Made by a program: the position numbers and the translations under genes
NCBI GenBank assembly: GCA_964344215.1
Contig: CAYFMP010000001.1
Coordinates: 1 to 64,000, forward strand
Direction: 5' to 3'
Origin: CAYFMP01 sp964344215
GTDB lineage: Bacteria; Pseudomonadota; Alphaproteobacteria; Rhodospirillales; Casp-alpha2
Length of the DNA stretch: 64,000 nucleotides
The notes under the pieces: model-generated
What the model saw: the letters and a program-made list of their open reading frames with translations, nothing else
Database searches by the model: none
What the model was told of the DNA's origin: nothing
Shown: one piece after another, positions 1-8,507 of the stretch
How positions within the stretch are numbered: position 1 is the stretch's first letter
Layout of the letters: each line of letters opens with the position of its first letter

Positions 1-1848
1 CGGCAATGGTTCAAATCGCGTCACGGCCTCGATGCCGGGGAAACGCCCCGCGACATCGCGTTCTGTGCTCATGCCATTCTGGACGATCAGGTCCTGGTCG
101 TCGACGACGCAACCAAGGACAAGCGGTTCGCCGACAACCCGCTTGTTAGCGGGGAACCCAATATTCGTTTCTATGCCGGCGCTCCGCTATGCACCAGGGA
201 CGGGTTCAGGCTCGGAACCCTTTGTGCAATCGACTACGAACCACGGGAACTGACGAAGGCACAGGAACAGGTTCTATCGGATCTGGCGCAGGTCGTCGTC
301 GACGAGATGGAACTTCGCTTTGCGACCCAAAAGTCTATGGATTCCCAAGTCCGAACCCTCAAGGAAAGCGAGGCAAAACTCCGTGAAATCCTTGAGAACA
401 GTCCGGTCGGTGTCGCCATCGTCTCCCATGCCGATGATGACAACCAGGTAACGGGCAAACGGTTGTTCGTCAACTCAGCGTTCGTCCAGATGTTCGGCGG
501 CGCATCCTCCGAGGAAATGATCGAAGCGGAAATTTCGGATAGTTGGGTCGATCTCGATCAGCTACATGCGGTCGAGAAACTAATGAAGAACCGTGACGAC
601 CTGGTCGATTTGGAGGTTTTGCGGCGTCGTCGGGACGGGACCGAGTGGTGGGCCTTGATGAACTCGCGCCCGATCAGTTTCGAAGGCCGGGCCTGCACCA
701 TGGTCTGGCATTTCGACATGACCGAACGCAAGAGGGCGGAAGAAGCGTTGCGTGAAAGCGAGAATTTGCTCAATTCCATCATTGAAAACGTACCCGTAGG
801 CCTGCTGATCAAGAATGCGGACCACGTCGTCGAAAGGCCGAATAGCACCTATCTGAAATGGTACGGTTTCGATGCGGATACCATGGTCGGAGTCCGTTCC
901 GACCAGATCGAGGACTTCCAGACTGCCGAAGAAGCCGAGGCGATGAATGCCCAGGAACGGGAAGTGCTGACCACGGGACGAACGCTGACGCGACAGGTGG
1001 AACGCCCCTTTATCGACAGCAAGGTTCATACTGTCAAAATTACCAAGTTTCCCATCTACGACCAGCAGGGCAACATCACCAAGGTGGGCTCAGTCAGCGT
1101 CGACCTGACCGAACAGGTTCAGGCAATTCAGGCGAAATCAGAATTCCTGGCCAACATGAGCCACGATTTACGGACGCCGTTAAACGCCGTTATCGGGTTT
1201 GCCGATATTATTCGCCATCAGCGCTTCGGGCCGATTAGCGAGAAATACCAGGAGTATGCCAAGGATATTCATTCCAGCGGCGAATTCCTATTGTCGCTGG
1301 TAAACGACATCCTCGATCTCTCAGCCATCGAGACCGGCGGGCAGTTGTTGGCCAAGGAGAAAGTATCCATCGCAGACGTTGTCACCGAGTGTGAGGCAAT
1401 TGTCGACGGAAGGATACAGTCCTTTGGCGTAGACCTGATTACGAAGGTGTCGAAAGACCTCCCGCCCGTTTACGCCGATAGACGGGCGACAAAGCAAATC
1501 CTTCTCAACCTGCTCTCGAATTCCATCAAGTTCACGCCGGAAGGCGGCCAGATCACGCTCAGGGCGACCGCCTCGGACGAATACCACTTTCTGGAGGTAA
1601 GAGACACGGGAATAGGTATTCCGGCCGACAAGATCGCAACCGTTACCGAACCCTTCGTCAAAGGCGAGAGCGATCCCCACAAGAGCCAGGAAAGCACCGG
1701 CCTCGGGCTGTCGATCGTAAAATCGTTGGTGGACCTCCACGACGGCCAACTATCCATCGAAAGCGAGGTCGGAAAAGGGACCACGGTCACCGTCAGGTTC
1801 CCGCCGGAGCGAACGATTCAACTGTCGGATCAGTCACGCTCGGCGTGA
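1..1848 (+). CDS. Sensor histidine kinase, GAF-PAS-PAS-HisKA-HATPase (5' end missing)
   Basis: The reading frame is open to the left edge, so the N-terminus lies outside the window. The visible protein begins inside a GAF domain (WFKSRHGL, then FYAGAPLCT and LGTLCAID, about residues 1-95). Two PAS modules follow, at about 120-240 and 245-370, each introduced by a linker of the AEEALRESE type. The HisKA box NMSHDLRTPLN carries the phospho-acceptor histidine near residue 388, and the HATPase has N (LLNLLSNSIKF), G1 (DTGIGIP) and G2 (GLGLS) boxes. No membrane segment is visible, so a cytoplasmic sensor autophosphorylating on His is expected. No response regulator is adjacent. The ligand cannot be inferred. 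Confidence 0.9.
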   Translation, partial: RQWFKSRHGLDAGETPRDIAFCAHAILDDQVLVVDDATKDKRFADNPLVSGEPNIRFYAGAPLCTRDGFRLGTLCAIDYEPRELTKAQEQVLSDLAQVVVDEMELRFATQKSMDSQVRTLKESEAKLREILENSPVGVAIVSHADDDNQVTGKRLFVNSAFVQMFGGASSEEMIEAEISDSWVDLDQLHAVEKLMKNRDDLVDLEVLRRRRDGTEWWALMNSRPISFEGRACTMVWHFDMTERKRAEEALRESENLLNSIIENVPVGLLIKNADHVVERPNSTYLKWYGFDADTMVGVRSDQIEDFQTAEEAEAMNAQEREVLTTGRTLTRQVERPFIDSKVHTVKITKFPIYDQQGNITKVGSVSVDLTEQVQAIQAKSEFLANMSHDLRTPLNAVIGFADIIRHQRFGPISEKYQEYAKDIHSSGEFLLSLVNDILDLSAIETGGQLLAKEKVSIADVVTECEAIVDGRIQSFGVDLITKVSKDLPPVYADRRATKQILLNLLSNSIKFTPEGGQITLRATASDEYHFLEVRDTGIGIPADKIATVTEPFVKGESDPHKSQESTGLGLSIVKSLVDLHDGQLSIESEVGKGTTVTVRFPPERTIQLSDQSRSA

Positions 1849-2034
1849 TCTCCGCTTGTCGTCTTGAGGCGACGTCAAACCGGCCATGCCTGGATGTCGG
1901 CTTTCGGAGGCGAAGCGGGCCGGATCCATTTCGCGTGAACGGCATGAAAATCTTCCGATTACAACCATAGGCGCGGAATGCTATAGTGTCGGGGAAGTAA
2001 GCACCTGATCCGTCGGTTTGCTTGGGGGGTCTAC

Positions 2035-3906
2035 GTGTTCTCATCCTTTCGACCACCGTTGGCAGCACTGCTTGTTTGTGGCGTCTTGATCGGCGTCGCA
2101 TATCCTTCTCCAGGCGCCGGACGCGAGCAAGAACCAGGCAACGGGCGAATTATTGAATTGGCCGCTGCTCCGGGTGCTCATGACACCTACTCCGCCTCCC
2201 AACTCCAGCTCCTGTTAAGTGGCAACCGCGCCGTCGCCGATCGATCCGATTTCGATTGCTCCTCGCCGTTCGGCTTCGTGACCAATTACGACGGCGAGGA
2301 CTTCCCCGGCGTTCCCGAATTGAAGATCGATTTCAAGGCCGGCGGTGAGCTCGCTGTCGCCTTCAGGTGCGAAAGCGAGGTCGCCGGCGAGAAGACCGAA
2401 AGCAGCACCGGCAACTGGTGGATCGAAGCCGACAGGCTGTGCATGAAGAGCGACGGGGAGAAACTGAACGGTCTTTTTTCGAGCCATGGAAGCTGTTGGG
2501 CGATCGGACCGGGCGAGTTCAACTTCGCCGTCTATGACGAGGGCGGCGGTCCGGTATTCGCGAACCTCAAGGTCGATCACTCGAAATATCGCTCAAAGGA
2601 CGGTCTGCTGGCGGCGCTCGATACCGTCGAAGACCAGCCTTTCGCCCAATCCGTCACCCCGCCAGCCCCGCCATCTCCGCAGCCCGAACCTGCCGCGGTG
2701 CAAACCGCTGCCACCGAAACAGCCCCGACAGCTCAAACCGCTCCCGCCGTTCCGGCGGCCGATGGTTCGGCTTCGGTCGACGAAGCCGAACGCCTGAAAC
2801 AAGAGGCGGAAATGGCGCGCCTCAAGCAAGAAGCGGAGATGGCGCGCCTTAGGCAGGAAGCGGAGCGCCTCAAGCAGGAGGCGGAAATGGCCCGTCTCAG
2901 GCAGGAGGCCGAGCGCCTGAAGCGGGAAGCGGAGATGGCGCGCCTCAAAGAGGAAGCGGAGCGCGCCAGGCAACAAGCCGAGCTAGAGCGCATTAGGCGA
3001 GAGGCCGAAGCAAGCGCCCAGTTGGCCAGGGCGCGCGACCGCGAGGCCGAGGAGCGGCAGCTGTGGGCGTCGATCAGGAATACCCGCAAGATGTCGGCGT
3101 TGGAGGATTATCTGCAACACTACCCGGACGGCCGATATCACTCCGAGGCCGAAGCCAGACTCGGCGTGCTGGAGAAGTTCCGGGCCGTCGAGGGTATCGA
3201 ATTCGGCCGCTACCACGCGCTCGTCATCGGCATCGACGACTACCGGCACTTGCCGAAGCTTGCGACGGCGGTCAACGACGCCAAGGTGGTGGCGGGCGTG
3301 CTGAAAGATGACTACGGCTTCAAGGTGACGTTACTGTTGAACCCGACCCGCGACGGCATCCTCGACGCCTTCGACGAATTCCAGGAAAAGCTCGGCGCCG
3401 ACGACAACCTGCTGATCTATTACGCCGGCCACGGCTGGCTCAACGAGGATTCGAGTCGCGGCTACTGGCTGCCGACCGACGCCAAACCGAACCGGCGCAG
3501 CCGCTGGATGTCCAACGCCACCGTCACCGACACCCTGAAGACATTTCAGGCCAAGCACGTCATGGTGGTCGCCGATAGCTGCTATTCGGGGACGCTGACG
3601 CGCAGCGCCAACATCGGCCTGCGTACCGGCGACTATTGGAAGCGAATGGCCGGAAAGCAGGCCCGGGTGGCGCTCGTCTCCGGCGGGCTGGAGCCGGTCG
3701 CCGACGCCGGCAGCGGCGGCCATTCGCCGTTCGCCAAGGCCTTCATCGACGTGCTTCGCACCAACGACGCGGTGATGGACGGCACACAACTGTTCAGCAA
3801 ACTGCGCCGCCCGGTCATGGTGTCGGCCCAGCAGACGCCTGAGCACCCCGACGTCAGAAACGCCGGCCACGACGGCGGCGACTTCCTGTTCGTGCGCAAG
3901 TATTAG
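2035..3906 (+). CDS. Secreted or anchored coiled-coil protein with C-terminal caspase-like (peptidase C14) domain
   Basis: The start is a GTG at 2035 behind a G-rich stretch. An N-terminal hydrophobic segment (about residues 8-25) looks like a signal peptide or anchor. A unique region (about 45-195) and a Pro/Ala-rich linker follow. A long charged coiled coil built from repeats of the type RLKQEAEMA occupies about 245-345. The C-terminal domain (about 395-620) is caspase-like: VIGIDDYRHLP, the catalytic histidine in YYAGHG (His466) and the catalytic cysteine in DSCYSG (Cys516) are all present. Cleavage after Arg/Lys or Asp cannot be told from sequence. No partner gene adjoins it. It could be a stress-linked or envelope protease; the substrate is unknown. 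Confidence 0.85.
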   Translation: MFSSFRPPLAALLVCGVLIGVAYPSPGAGREQEPGNGRIIELAAAPGAHDTYSASQLQLLLSGNRAVADRSDFDCSSPFGFVTNYDGEDFPGVPELKIDFKAGGELAVAFRCESEVAGEKTESSTGNWWIEADRLCMKSDGEKLNGLFSSHGSCWAIGPGEFNFAVYDEGGGPVFANLKVDHSKYRSKDGLLAALDTVEDQPFAQSVTPPAPPSPQPEPAAVQTAATETAPTAQTAPAVPAADGSASVDEAERLKQEAEMARLKQEAEMARLRQEAERLKQEAEMARLRQEAERLKREAEMARLKEEAERARQQAELERIRREAEASAQLARARDREAEERQLWASIRNTRKMSALEDYLQHYPDGRYHSEAEARLGVLEKFRAVEGIEFGRYHALVIGIDDYRHLPKLATAVNDAKVVAGVLKDDYGFKVTLLLNPTRDGILDAFDEFQEKLGADDNLLIYYAGHGWLNEDSSRGYWLPTDAKPNRRSRWMSNATVTDTLKTFQAKHVMVVADSCYSGTLTRSANIGLRTGDYWKRMAGKQARVALVSGGLEPVADAGSGGHSPFAKAFIDVLRTNDAVMDGTQLFSKLRRPVMVSAQQTPEHPDVRNAGHDGGDFLFVRKY

Positions 3907-4191
3907 CCGTTTCATGGATATCCGTTTCGGGTCGGTACTGTTGAAAAACCATTTTCGAGCCGCTGCGGCGAAAGACTGATTTACGCCGGCCCTCTACGTG
4001 CAAGAATGATTCACGGAGGCTGGCCGCTCGATTCCATCGTTACGCCACCACCTTCGCCGATCGACTCTATCAACAGTATCGGGCCGGAAGCGGGCGAAAG
4101 GCGGACCATGCCCGGGTATCGGCCGTCGGGAGAAAACCCGACACGGATCACGGCGCGGCCGACCGATGACGGATTTCGCCGCCGCCACTCC

Positions 4192-5070
4192 CTACAAACC
4201 GAAGCGGTTCCAGATCAGCCGCTCCTCGATCGCCGCGATGGCGTCGGCGGCCAGATTTTCCGTGTACGAAATCCCTAAGTCGCCGCCTGAGCGCTCGACG
4301 AGTCCGACCCGGCGGCGCCAGAACGGCTGGCGGACGCCGACCGGGCGCAGTCGGACCCGTTCGCCGAACCGCTCGCGCATGACTGCGCGCAAATCGCCGA
4401 GGCCGTCGATCAGACCCATGTCCAAGGCCTTGCGGCCGGTCCAGAAGGCGCCGCTGAAGACCTCCTTGTCGGCGCCGGTGAGGCGATCGCCGCGCCGCGT
4501 CCGGACCATTTCGATGAAGGTCTGGTGGATTTCCCGTTGCAGGGACTTGAGGTGTTTGACGTCGGCCGGCTTCTCGGGCGCGAACGGGTCGAGCATGGCC
4601 TTCTTGTCGCCGGCCGTGTGCAGCCGCCTATCGACGCCCAACTTCCCGATCAGTCCCGTAAACCCGAAACCGCCGGTAACGACGCCGATGGAGCCGATGA
4701 TGGAACTCTCGTTCGCATAGATCTCGTCTGCGGCGCAGGCCAGCCAGTAACCGCCCGAGGCGGCGACGTCCTCGGCGAAGGCGACGACCGGGACGTCGTT
4801 CTCGTCGGCCAGGTCGCGGATGCGCTTGGCGATCAGCGCCGATTGCACCGCCGAGCCGCCGGGCGAATTGACGCTGAGCGCGACCGCGGCCAGGTTTCGT
4901 AACCTAAAGGCGCGCTCGATGGCGGCGGCTTGCGATGACAGGTTCAAGCGGCGGCGCAGTCCGCCGATGTGGCCGATGACGCCGTCGAGGCGCAGGACCG
5001 AGACCACCGGCCTATCATGGCCGAGCGGTCCGCTCGGCACCCGGTCCAGAATGCGCTCGATGAATTCCAT
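4192..5070 (-). CDS. S49 family serine peptidase, SppA/SohB type (short form)
   Basis: This is a ClpP-fold peptidase of the short SppA/SohB class, which cleaves signal-peptide remnants or membrane-protein fragments. The fold signature is clear: VSVLRLDGVIG at the N-terminus, LSVNSPGGSA, the nucleophile serine in VAASGGYWLA, and the general-base lysine expected in HTAGDKKAMLDPF. The product is about 292 residues from ATG 5070. An in-frame ATG at 5130 has AAGGA only two to three bases upstream and would add 20 Arg-rich residues, so I prefer 5070, although it lacks an obvious ribosome site. There is no convincing signal peptide. It stands alone between two intergenic regions. Confidence 0.85.
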   Translation of the reverse strand: MEFIERILDRVPSGPLGHDRPVVSVLRLDGVIGHIGGLRRRLNLSSQAAAIERAFRLRNLAAVALSVNSPGGSAVQSALIAKRIRDLADENDVPVVAFAEDVAASGGYWLACAADEIYANESSIIGSIGVVTGGFGFTGLIGKLGVDRRLHTAGDKKAMLDPFAPEKPADVKHLKSLQREIHQTFIEMVRTRRGDRLTGADKEVFSGAFWTGRKALDMGLIDGLGDLRAVMRERFGERVRLRPVGVRQPFWRRRVGLVERSGGDLGISYTENLAADAIAAIEERLIWNRFGL

Positions 5071-5717
5071 GCCGTTAAGGTAGGAACGGCGGCAACCGAA
5101 AATCAAGGGCCGGCGGCGGGCCCCCGTCATGATCCTTGCACCGGGCCGCCGAATTTGCGCTACGTCACGTTCTCCCTGCCGAATTCGTAGACTCTTTGTC
5201 TTCTCCCACGCCCTGCGTCGCCGGAGCGGCCGTGGGCTTCCGGTCCGTTCCGTCGCGCCTGGATCGTTGAGTTCTCAGACATCGGTCGTCTTGGCAGCGG
5301 ATGGCGTTCCGAAATGATCCATGGGTGCCAGGGAATTTCCGAGTAAATACGCGAACCCAAACGTAAGTCATCTGCAAAGGGCACGTGTAAAGTAGGCGCC
5401 AATCTCTGCTAAAATACCAACGGAGCACGTTGTAGGCCGGACGCCCAACTGGTTCCCTGAGTGAGCGATCTCAGAGATACCGGCGCCCTTCGCTTCTCGC
5501 TCTGCACGAACTTCTATGTTGGTGGCGTTCGGCGCCGTGGGGTGGAGCGGGCTGCTGTTCAGGTGTGGCCCACGGATGTCGAAACTACGGTCTCGGGATT
5601 TAGTCCGCGTAAAGCGCGGTCGTTGGCGGCGTTGGTGAATGCAGACGAGCGAAAGTGCGTCGGTTGGGGTCGGCAATTTCGCCATTTCGTTGGCTTTAAC
5701 GAAATTGGAGGACAGCC
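5071..5717. other. Intergenic region, no convincing gene
   Basis: Short open frames exist on both strands, but none has a ribosome site, a recognisable motif or codon use like the neighbours. The only clear signal is the GGAGG at about 5707-5711 serving aidB. I see no tRNA or strong terminator hairpin. Confidence 0.5.
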
Positions 5718-7385
5718 ATGTCGGATCGTGATCCGCTCACCGCGCTTCCCACCCATGAGGTCGTCAACCAGCCGCCCGACCTGGAGGGATACAATCTCTA
5801 TGAAACCGACCTGGCCCTCAAGGAGGCGCTCCACCGCGAGGGGGCCGGCTGGGCCGAGGACGGGGCGGTATCCCTGGGCGCCGCCGTCGGCAGCGAGCGG
5901 GTTATCCGGCTTGGCTTCGAGGCCAACCGCTACCCGCCCCAGCTTCGCGTATTCGACCGCTCTGGGCGCCGTATCGACGAGGTGGAGTTTCATCCCGCCT
6001 ATCATCAACTGATGGAACTTGCCATCGGGTGCGGGATCCACTCCGTCGCCTGGACCGCCGGGCTTCCCGGCGGCTATGTGGCGCATACGGCGCTGGAATA
6101 TTTGCTGACCCAGGCCGAGGCCGGCGTCTGCTGCCCGGTTACCATGACCCATGCCGTCGTCCCCGCCCTCAGGCGGCAGCCCGAGATCGCCGCCGAATGG
6201 GAACCGCGAATCTTTTCGAACGAATACGATCCGCGTAGCGTTCCGGTCGACGAAAAGGCGGGCGCGACGTTCGGTATGGCGCTGACGGAGAAGCAAGGCG
6301 GGTCCGACCTGCGCGCCAACTCCACCCGGGCCGAGCCCCTTGGCCGCGGCGGACCGGGCGCGGAATACGAACTCAAAGGCCACAAATGGTTTTGCTCGGC
6401 GCCGATGTCGGACGCGTTCCTGACCCTGGCTGATACCGGCAACGGCCTTTCCTGCTTCCTCGTCCCCCGCTGGCGGCCCGACGGCTCGCGCAATCCATTT
6501 CTGATTCAGCGTCTTAAGAACAAACTCGGCAACCACTCCAACGCCTCCTGCGAAATCGAATACGAGGGCACCTGGGCACGGATGATCGGCGATGAGGGAG
6601 GCGGTGTGCCCATCGTCATGGAGATGGTTCACCATACCCGTCTCGACACTTCCCTGGCGGCGGCCGGATTGATGCGCCAAGCGACGGTACAGGCGCTACA
6701 CCATACATCCCACCGCGCCGCTTTCCAGAAACTGCTGTCCCGACAGCCTCTCATGCTGAACGTGCTGGCCGATCTCGCACTCGAATCGGAGGCTGCCACG
6801 ATCATGGTCATGCGCACGGCCCGTGGGTTCGACGAAAGCGGGACGGACGAAGAAGCACGGGCATTCACCCGAATCGCCGTCGCCGTCGCCAAGTACTGGA
6901 TCAACAAACGTCTGCCCAACCATGTCTTCGAGGCGCTCGAATGCCATGGCGGCGGCGGTTATGTAGAGGAATCCATTATGGCGCGGCTTTACCGCGAGGC
7001 GCCCCTGAACAGCATTTGGGAGGGTTCCGGAAACGTGATATGCCTGGACGTGTTGCGGGCCATGCAACGCCAACCGGAGTCACTGGAAGCGTTCCTCGCC
7101 GAGGTCGAATGCGCGCGTGGCGGCGACCACCGGCTCGATCAAGCCATCGACCGCCTCAAAGACATGCTGGACGACAAATCGGAGTTGGAGACGCGGGCGC
7201 GTCGGATCACGGAATCGATGGCGCTTGTGTTGCAGGGCGCCCTGATGACGCGCCATGCCCCGGCTGAACTCGCCGATGCTTTTTGCGCCTCGCGCCTCGG
7301 GGATGATACGGGGCGAGCATACGGTACCCTGCCTTCGAGCGTCCCTTACGATAAGATCGTCGGACGGGCGTGGCCCGCCCGGTAG
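5718..7385 (+). CDS. aidB: AidB-type acyl-CoA dehydrogenase (DNA alkylation response protein)
   Basis: This FAD-containing acyl-CoA dehydrogenase-family protein is 555 residues long; E. coli AidB is about 540. AidB is induced in the Ada response and binds DNA; its catalytic role is unsettled. Family marks include ALTEKQGGSDLRAN in the middle domain, GHKWFCSAPMSDAFL, and the AidB-like C-terminal block LECHGGGGYVEES followed by NSIWEGSGNV. The N-terminal AidB extension (THEVVNQPP, EGYNLYETD) is also present. GGAGG lies six bases before the ATG. No ada or alkB gene is adjacent and I found no Ada box, so the regulation is unknown. Confidence 0.93.
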   Translation: MSDRDPLTALPTHEVVNQPPDLEGYNLYETDLALKEALHREGAGWAEDGAVSLGAAVGSERVIRLGFEANRYPPQLRVFDRSGRRIDEVEFHPAYHQLMELAIGCGIHSVAWTAGLPGGYVAHTALEYLLTQAEAGVCCPVTMTHAVVPALRRQPEIAAEWEPRIFSNEYDPRSVPVDEKAGATFGMALTEKQGGSDLRANSTRAEPLGRGGPGAEYELKGHKWFCSAPMSDAFLTLADTGNGLSCFLVPRWRPDGSRNPFLIQRLKNKLGNHSNASCEIEYEGTWARMIGDEGGGVPIVMEMVHHTRLDTSLAAAGLMRQATVQALHHTSHRAAFQKLLSRQPLMLNVLADLALESEAATIMVMRTARGFDESGTDEEARAFTRIAVAVAKYWINKRLPNHVFEALECHGGGGYVEESIMARLYREAPLNSIWEGSGNVICLDVLRAMQRQPESLEAFLAEVECARGGDHRLDQAIDRLKDMLDDKSELETRARRITESMALVLQGALMTRHAPAELADAFCASRLGDDTGRAYGTLPSSVPYDKIVGRAWPAR

Positions 7386-7716
7386 GACGTGGCGACGAGG
7401 ATCGCCCGCGCCGAAGGCGAAGACCCGCACCGAGCGGACGGAAACCGCCCTTTCCCGGTACCCGGGGGGCGTTCGATCCGACCTTGAAATTCCGAAAGTG
7501 GTGCCGGGTGCGGGAGCCATCCACCCCATCCGCTTCTTGAATCGGACCAGGATCATCGGGTGGTTGGATGTCTGCGTTCAGCCGCCAACAGACTTTATCG
7601 ATTGACCGACCAAGTCGCTTTTCGGCTCTCGTGCCTCCCGACAAATACATACCCTACAAGACGAACTTCGTTACAATTTCCATACAGTTTCCCCCGCCGC
7701 GTGTGCGGGAGATAGG
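7386..7716. other. Intergenic region with a tRNA-Thr 3'-end repeat
   Basis: I see no gene here. The notable content is the 19-base copy of the tRNA-Thr 3' end at 7497-7515, listed separately, and the leader of the small membrane-protein gene with GGGAG at 7707-7711. There is no recognisable integrase fragment. Confidence 0.5.
7497..7515. repeat. Direct repeat of tRNA-Thr 3' end, distal copy (candidate att remnant)
   Basis: The 19 bases agtggtgccgggtgcggga are identical to 8335-8353, which covers the CCA end, the 3' acceptor strand and part of the T arm of the tRNA-Thr gene. Similarity stops abruptly on both sides. An isolated copy in the same orientation, on the 3' side of a tRNA, is the layout left by tRNA-targeting integration. 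The enclosed segment is only about 840 bp and has no integrase, so this is a remnant at best. A degraded duplicate tRNA is the alternative. Confidence 0.6.
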
Positions 7717-8136
7717 GTGGCGGCGATGTCGATGTTCCTCATCATTTCAACGGCCTGGGCGGTTGTCGCGCTGGTGCTGCTCATCGCGGCTTGGTGGCTG
7801 ATCCGTGTCGGCAGAATTGCACCGCACAGGAACATCATGATCCTGCTGACTGCCGGCGCCTGGATCTTCGTCATCAACTACATATTCGTGCAGCGGTATG
7901 GAGGGGAACTCGGGCCGTTGCCGAGCGAGTACGTTCCTTGGATGGCGTTGCACGGGTCTTTGGGGCTGGTTCCGCTCATCGGCGCGACCTGTCTAGTCGT
8001 CGGCAGATTGACGACGGGTCGGAACAGGTTCAACACCCATTTCAATCGGCACCACAAAGTATATGGCCGCACGTTCGTTGTGGTTTGGTTCTTTACCCAT
8101 CTTGGCGGCATATTCAATGCGATCTTCCTGCGCTGA
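7717..8136 (+). CDS. Small membrane protein, possibly DUF420-like
   Basis: A protein of about 139 residues with four predicted membrane helices at about 5-28, 42-60, 73-95 and 115-135. Conserved-looking polar marks are APHRN between helices 1 and 2, LHGSLG at the start of helix 3, and the HFNRHHKVYGR loop before the last helix. The layout and histidines resemble the DUF420 family, but I assign this only tentatively. GTG 7717 has GGGAG at a good distance; ATG 7726 and 7732 are alternatives. It is the only gene between the two copies of the tRNA-derived repeat, so it may be cargo. Confidence 0.7.
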   Translation: MAAMSMFLIISTAWAVVALVLLIAAWWLIRVGRIAPHRNIMILLTAGAWIFVINYIFVQRYGGELGPLPSEYVPWMALHGSLGLVPLIGATCLVVGRLTTGRNRFNTHFNRHHKVYGRTFVVVWFFTHLGGIFNAIFLR

Positions 8137-8334
8137 CGGGCGATGCCGAGCGCTCGTGTTTCGCCCGCCCAATGTTCCGGGCTCCGTTTTTCGTGGTAGG
8201 GGAAGGCAGGTTATATGAAGTCAGGTAGATGGCGGTTTCGGGTCAAGAACAGGCAATTGGCGAGGTGCCTCCGAATGTCTGCCTTTTGGGGGAAGAGCGA
8301 AAACTGATCTCAAGCCGAAGCGCGGTGAGAAACG

Positions 8335-8353
8335 AGTGGTGCCGGGTGCGGGA
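8335..8353. repeat. Direct repeat of tRNA-Thr 3' end, tRNA copy
   Basis: This is the copy of the 19-base repeat that is part of the functional-looking tRNA gene. It runs from two bases outside the encoded CCA to tRNA position 60 in the T loop. Its partner is at 7497-7515. Confidence 0.6.
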
Positions 8354-8412
8354 CTCGAACTCGCGACCTGATGCTTACAAGGCAACTGCTCTACCAACTG
8401 AGCTAACCCGGC
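8337..8412 (-). tRNA. tRNA-Thr(TGT)
   Basis: A 76-nt cloverleaf on the minus strand with encoded CCA. The 7-bp acceptor stem is perfect (GCCGGGT with ACCCGGC) and the D arm GCTC/GAGC is perfect. The anticodon loop CTTGTAA gives anticodon TGT, decoding ACA and probably other Thr codons. Two stem positions do not pair: U28-U42 in the anticodon stem and A52-C62 in the T stem. The T-stem mismatch falls inside the 19-base repeat shared with 7497-7515. The canonical T loop (TTCGAGT) and D loop argue for a working gene despite these mismatches. Confidence 0.95.
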
Positions 8413-8507
8413 CCTTCGCAAGATGCCCCCCTATAAACCGAAGACCGTCTCCGGGCAAGCCGGGCGCGGCGCCGAGGGGTGTTCGAAGAGGCTAAAACCG
8501 GCGCGCC

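Noticed and set aside
2770..3010. Tandem DNA repeats as a possible mobile or CRISPR-like array
   Set aside because: The repetition follows coiled-coil heptads in the coding frame and has no spacers.
5160..5402. 80-codon minus-strand ORF in the 5.1-5.7 kb gap
   Set aside because: No ribosome site, no motif and no coding bias; probably chance.
8221..8421. Minus-strand ORF across the tRNA
   Set aside because: It is a translation of the tRNA gene and its flanks; no coding features.
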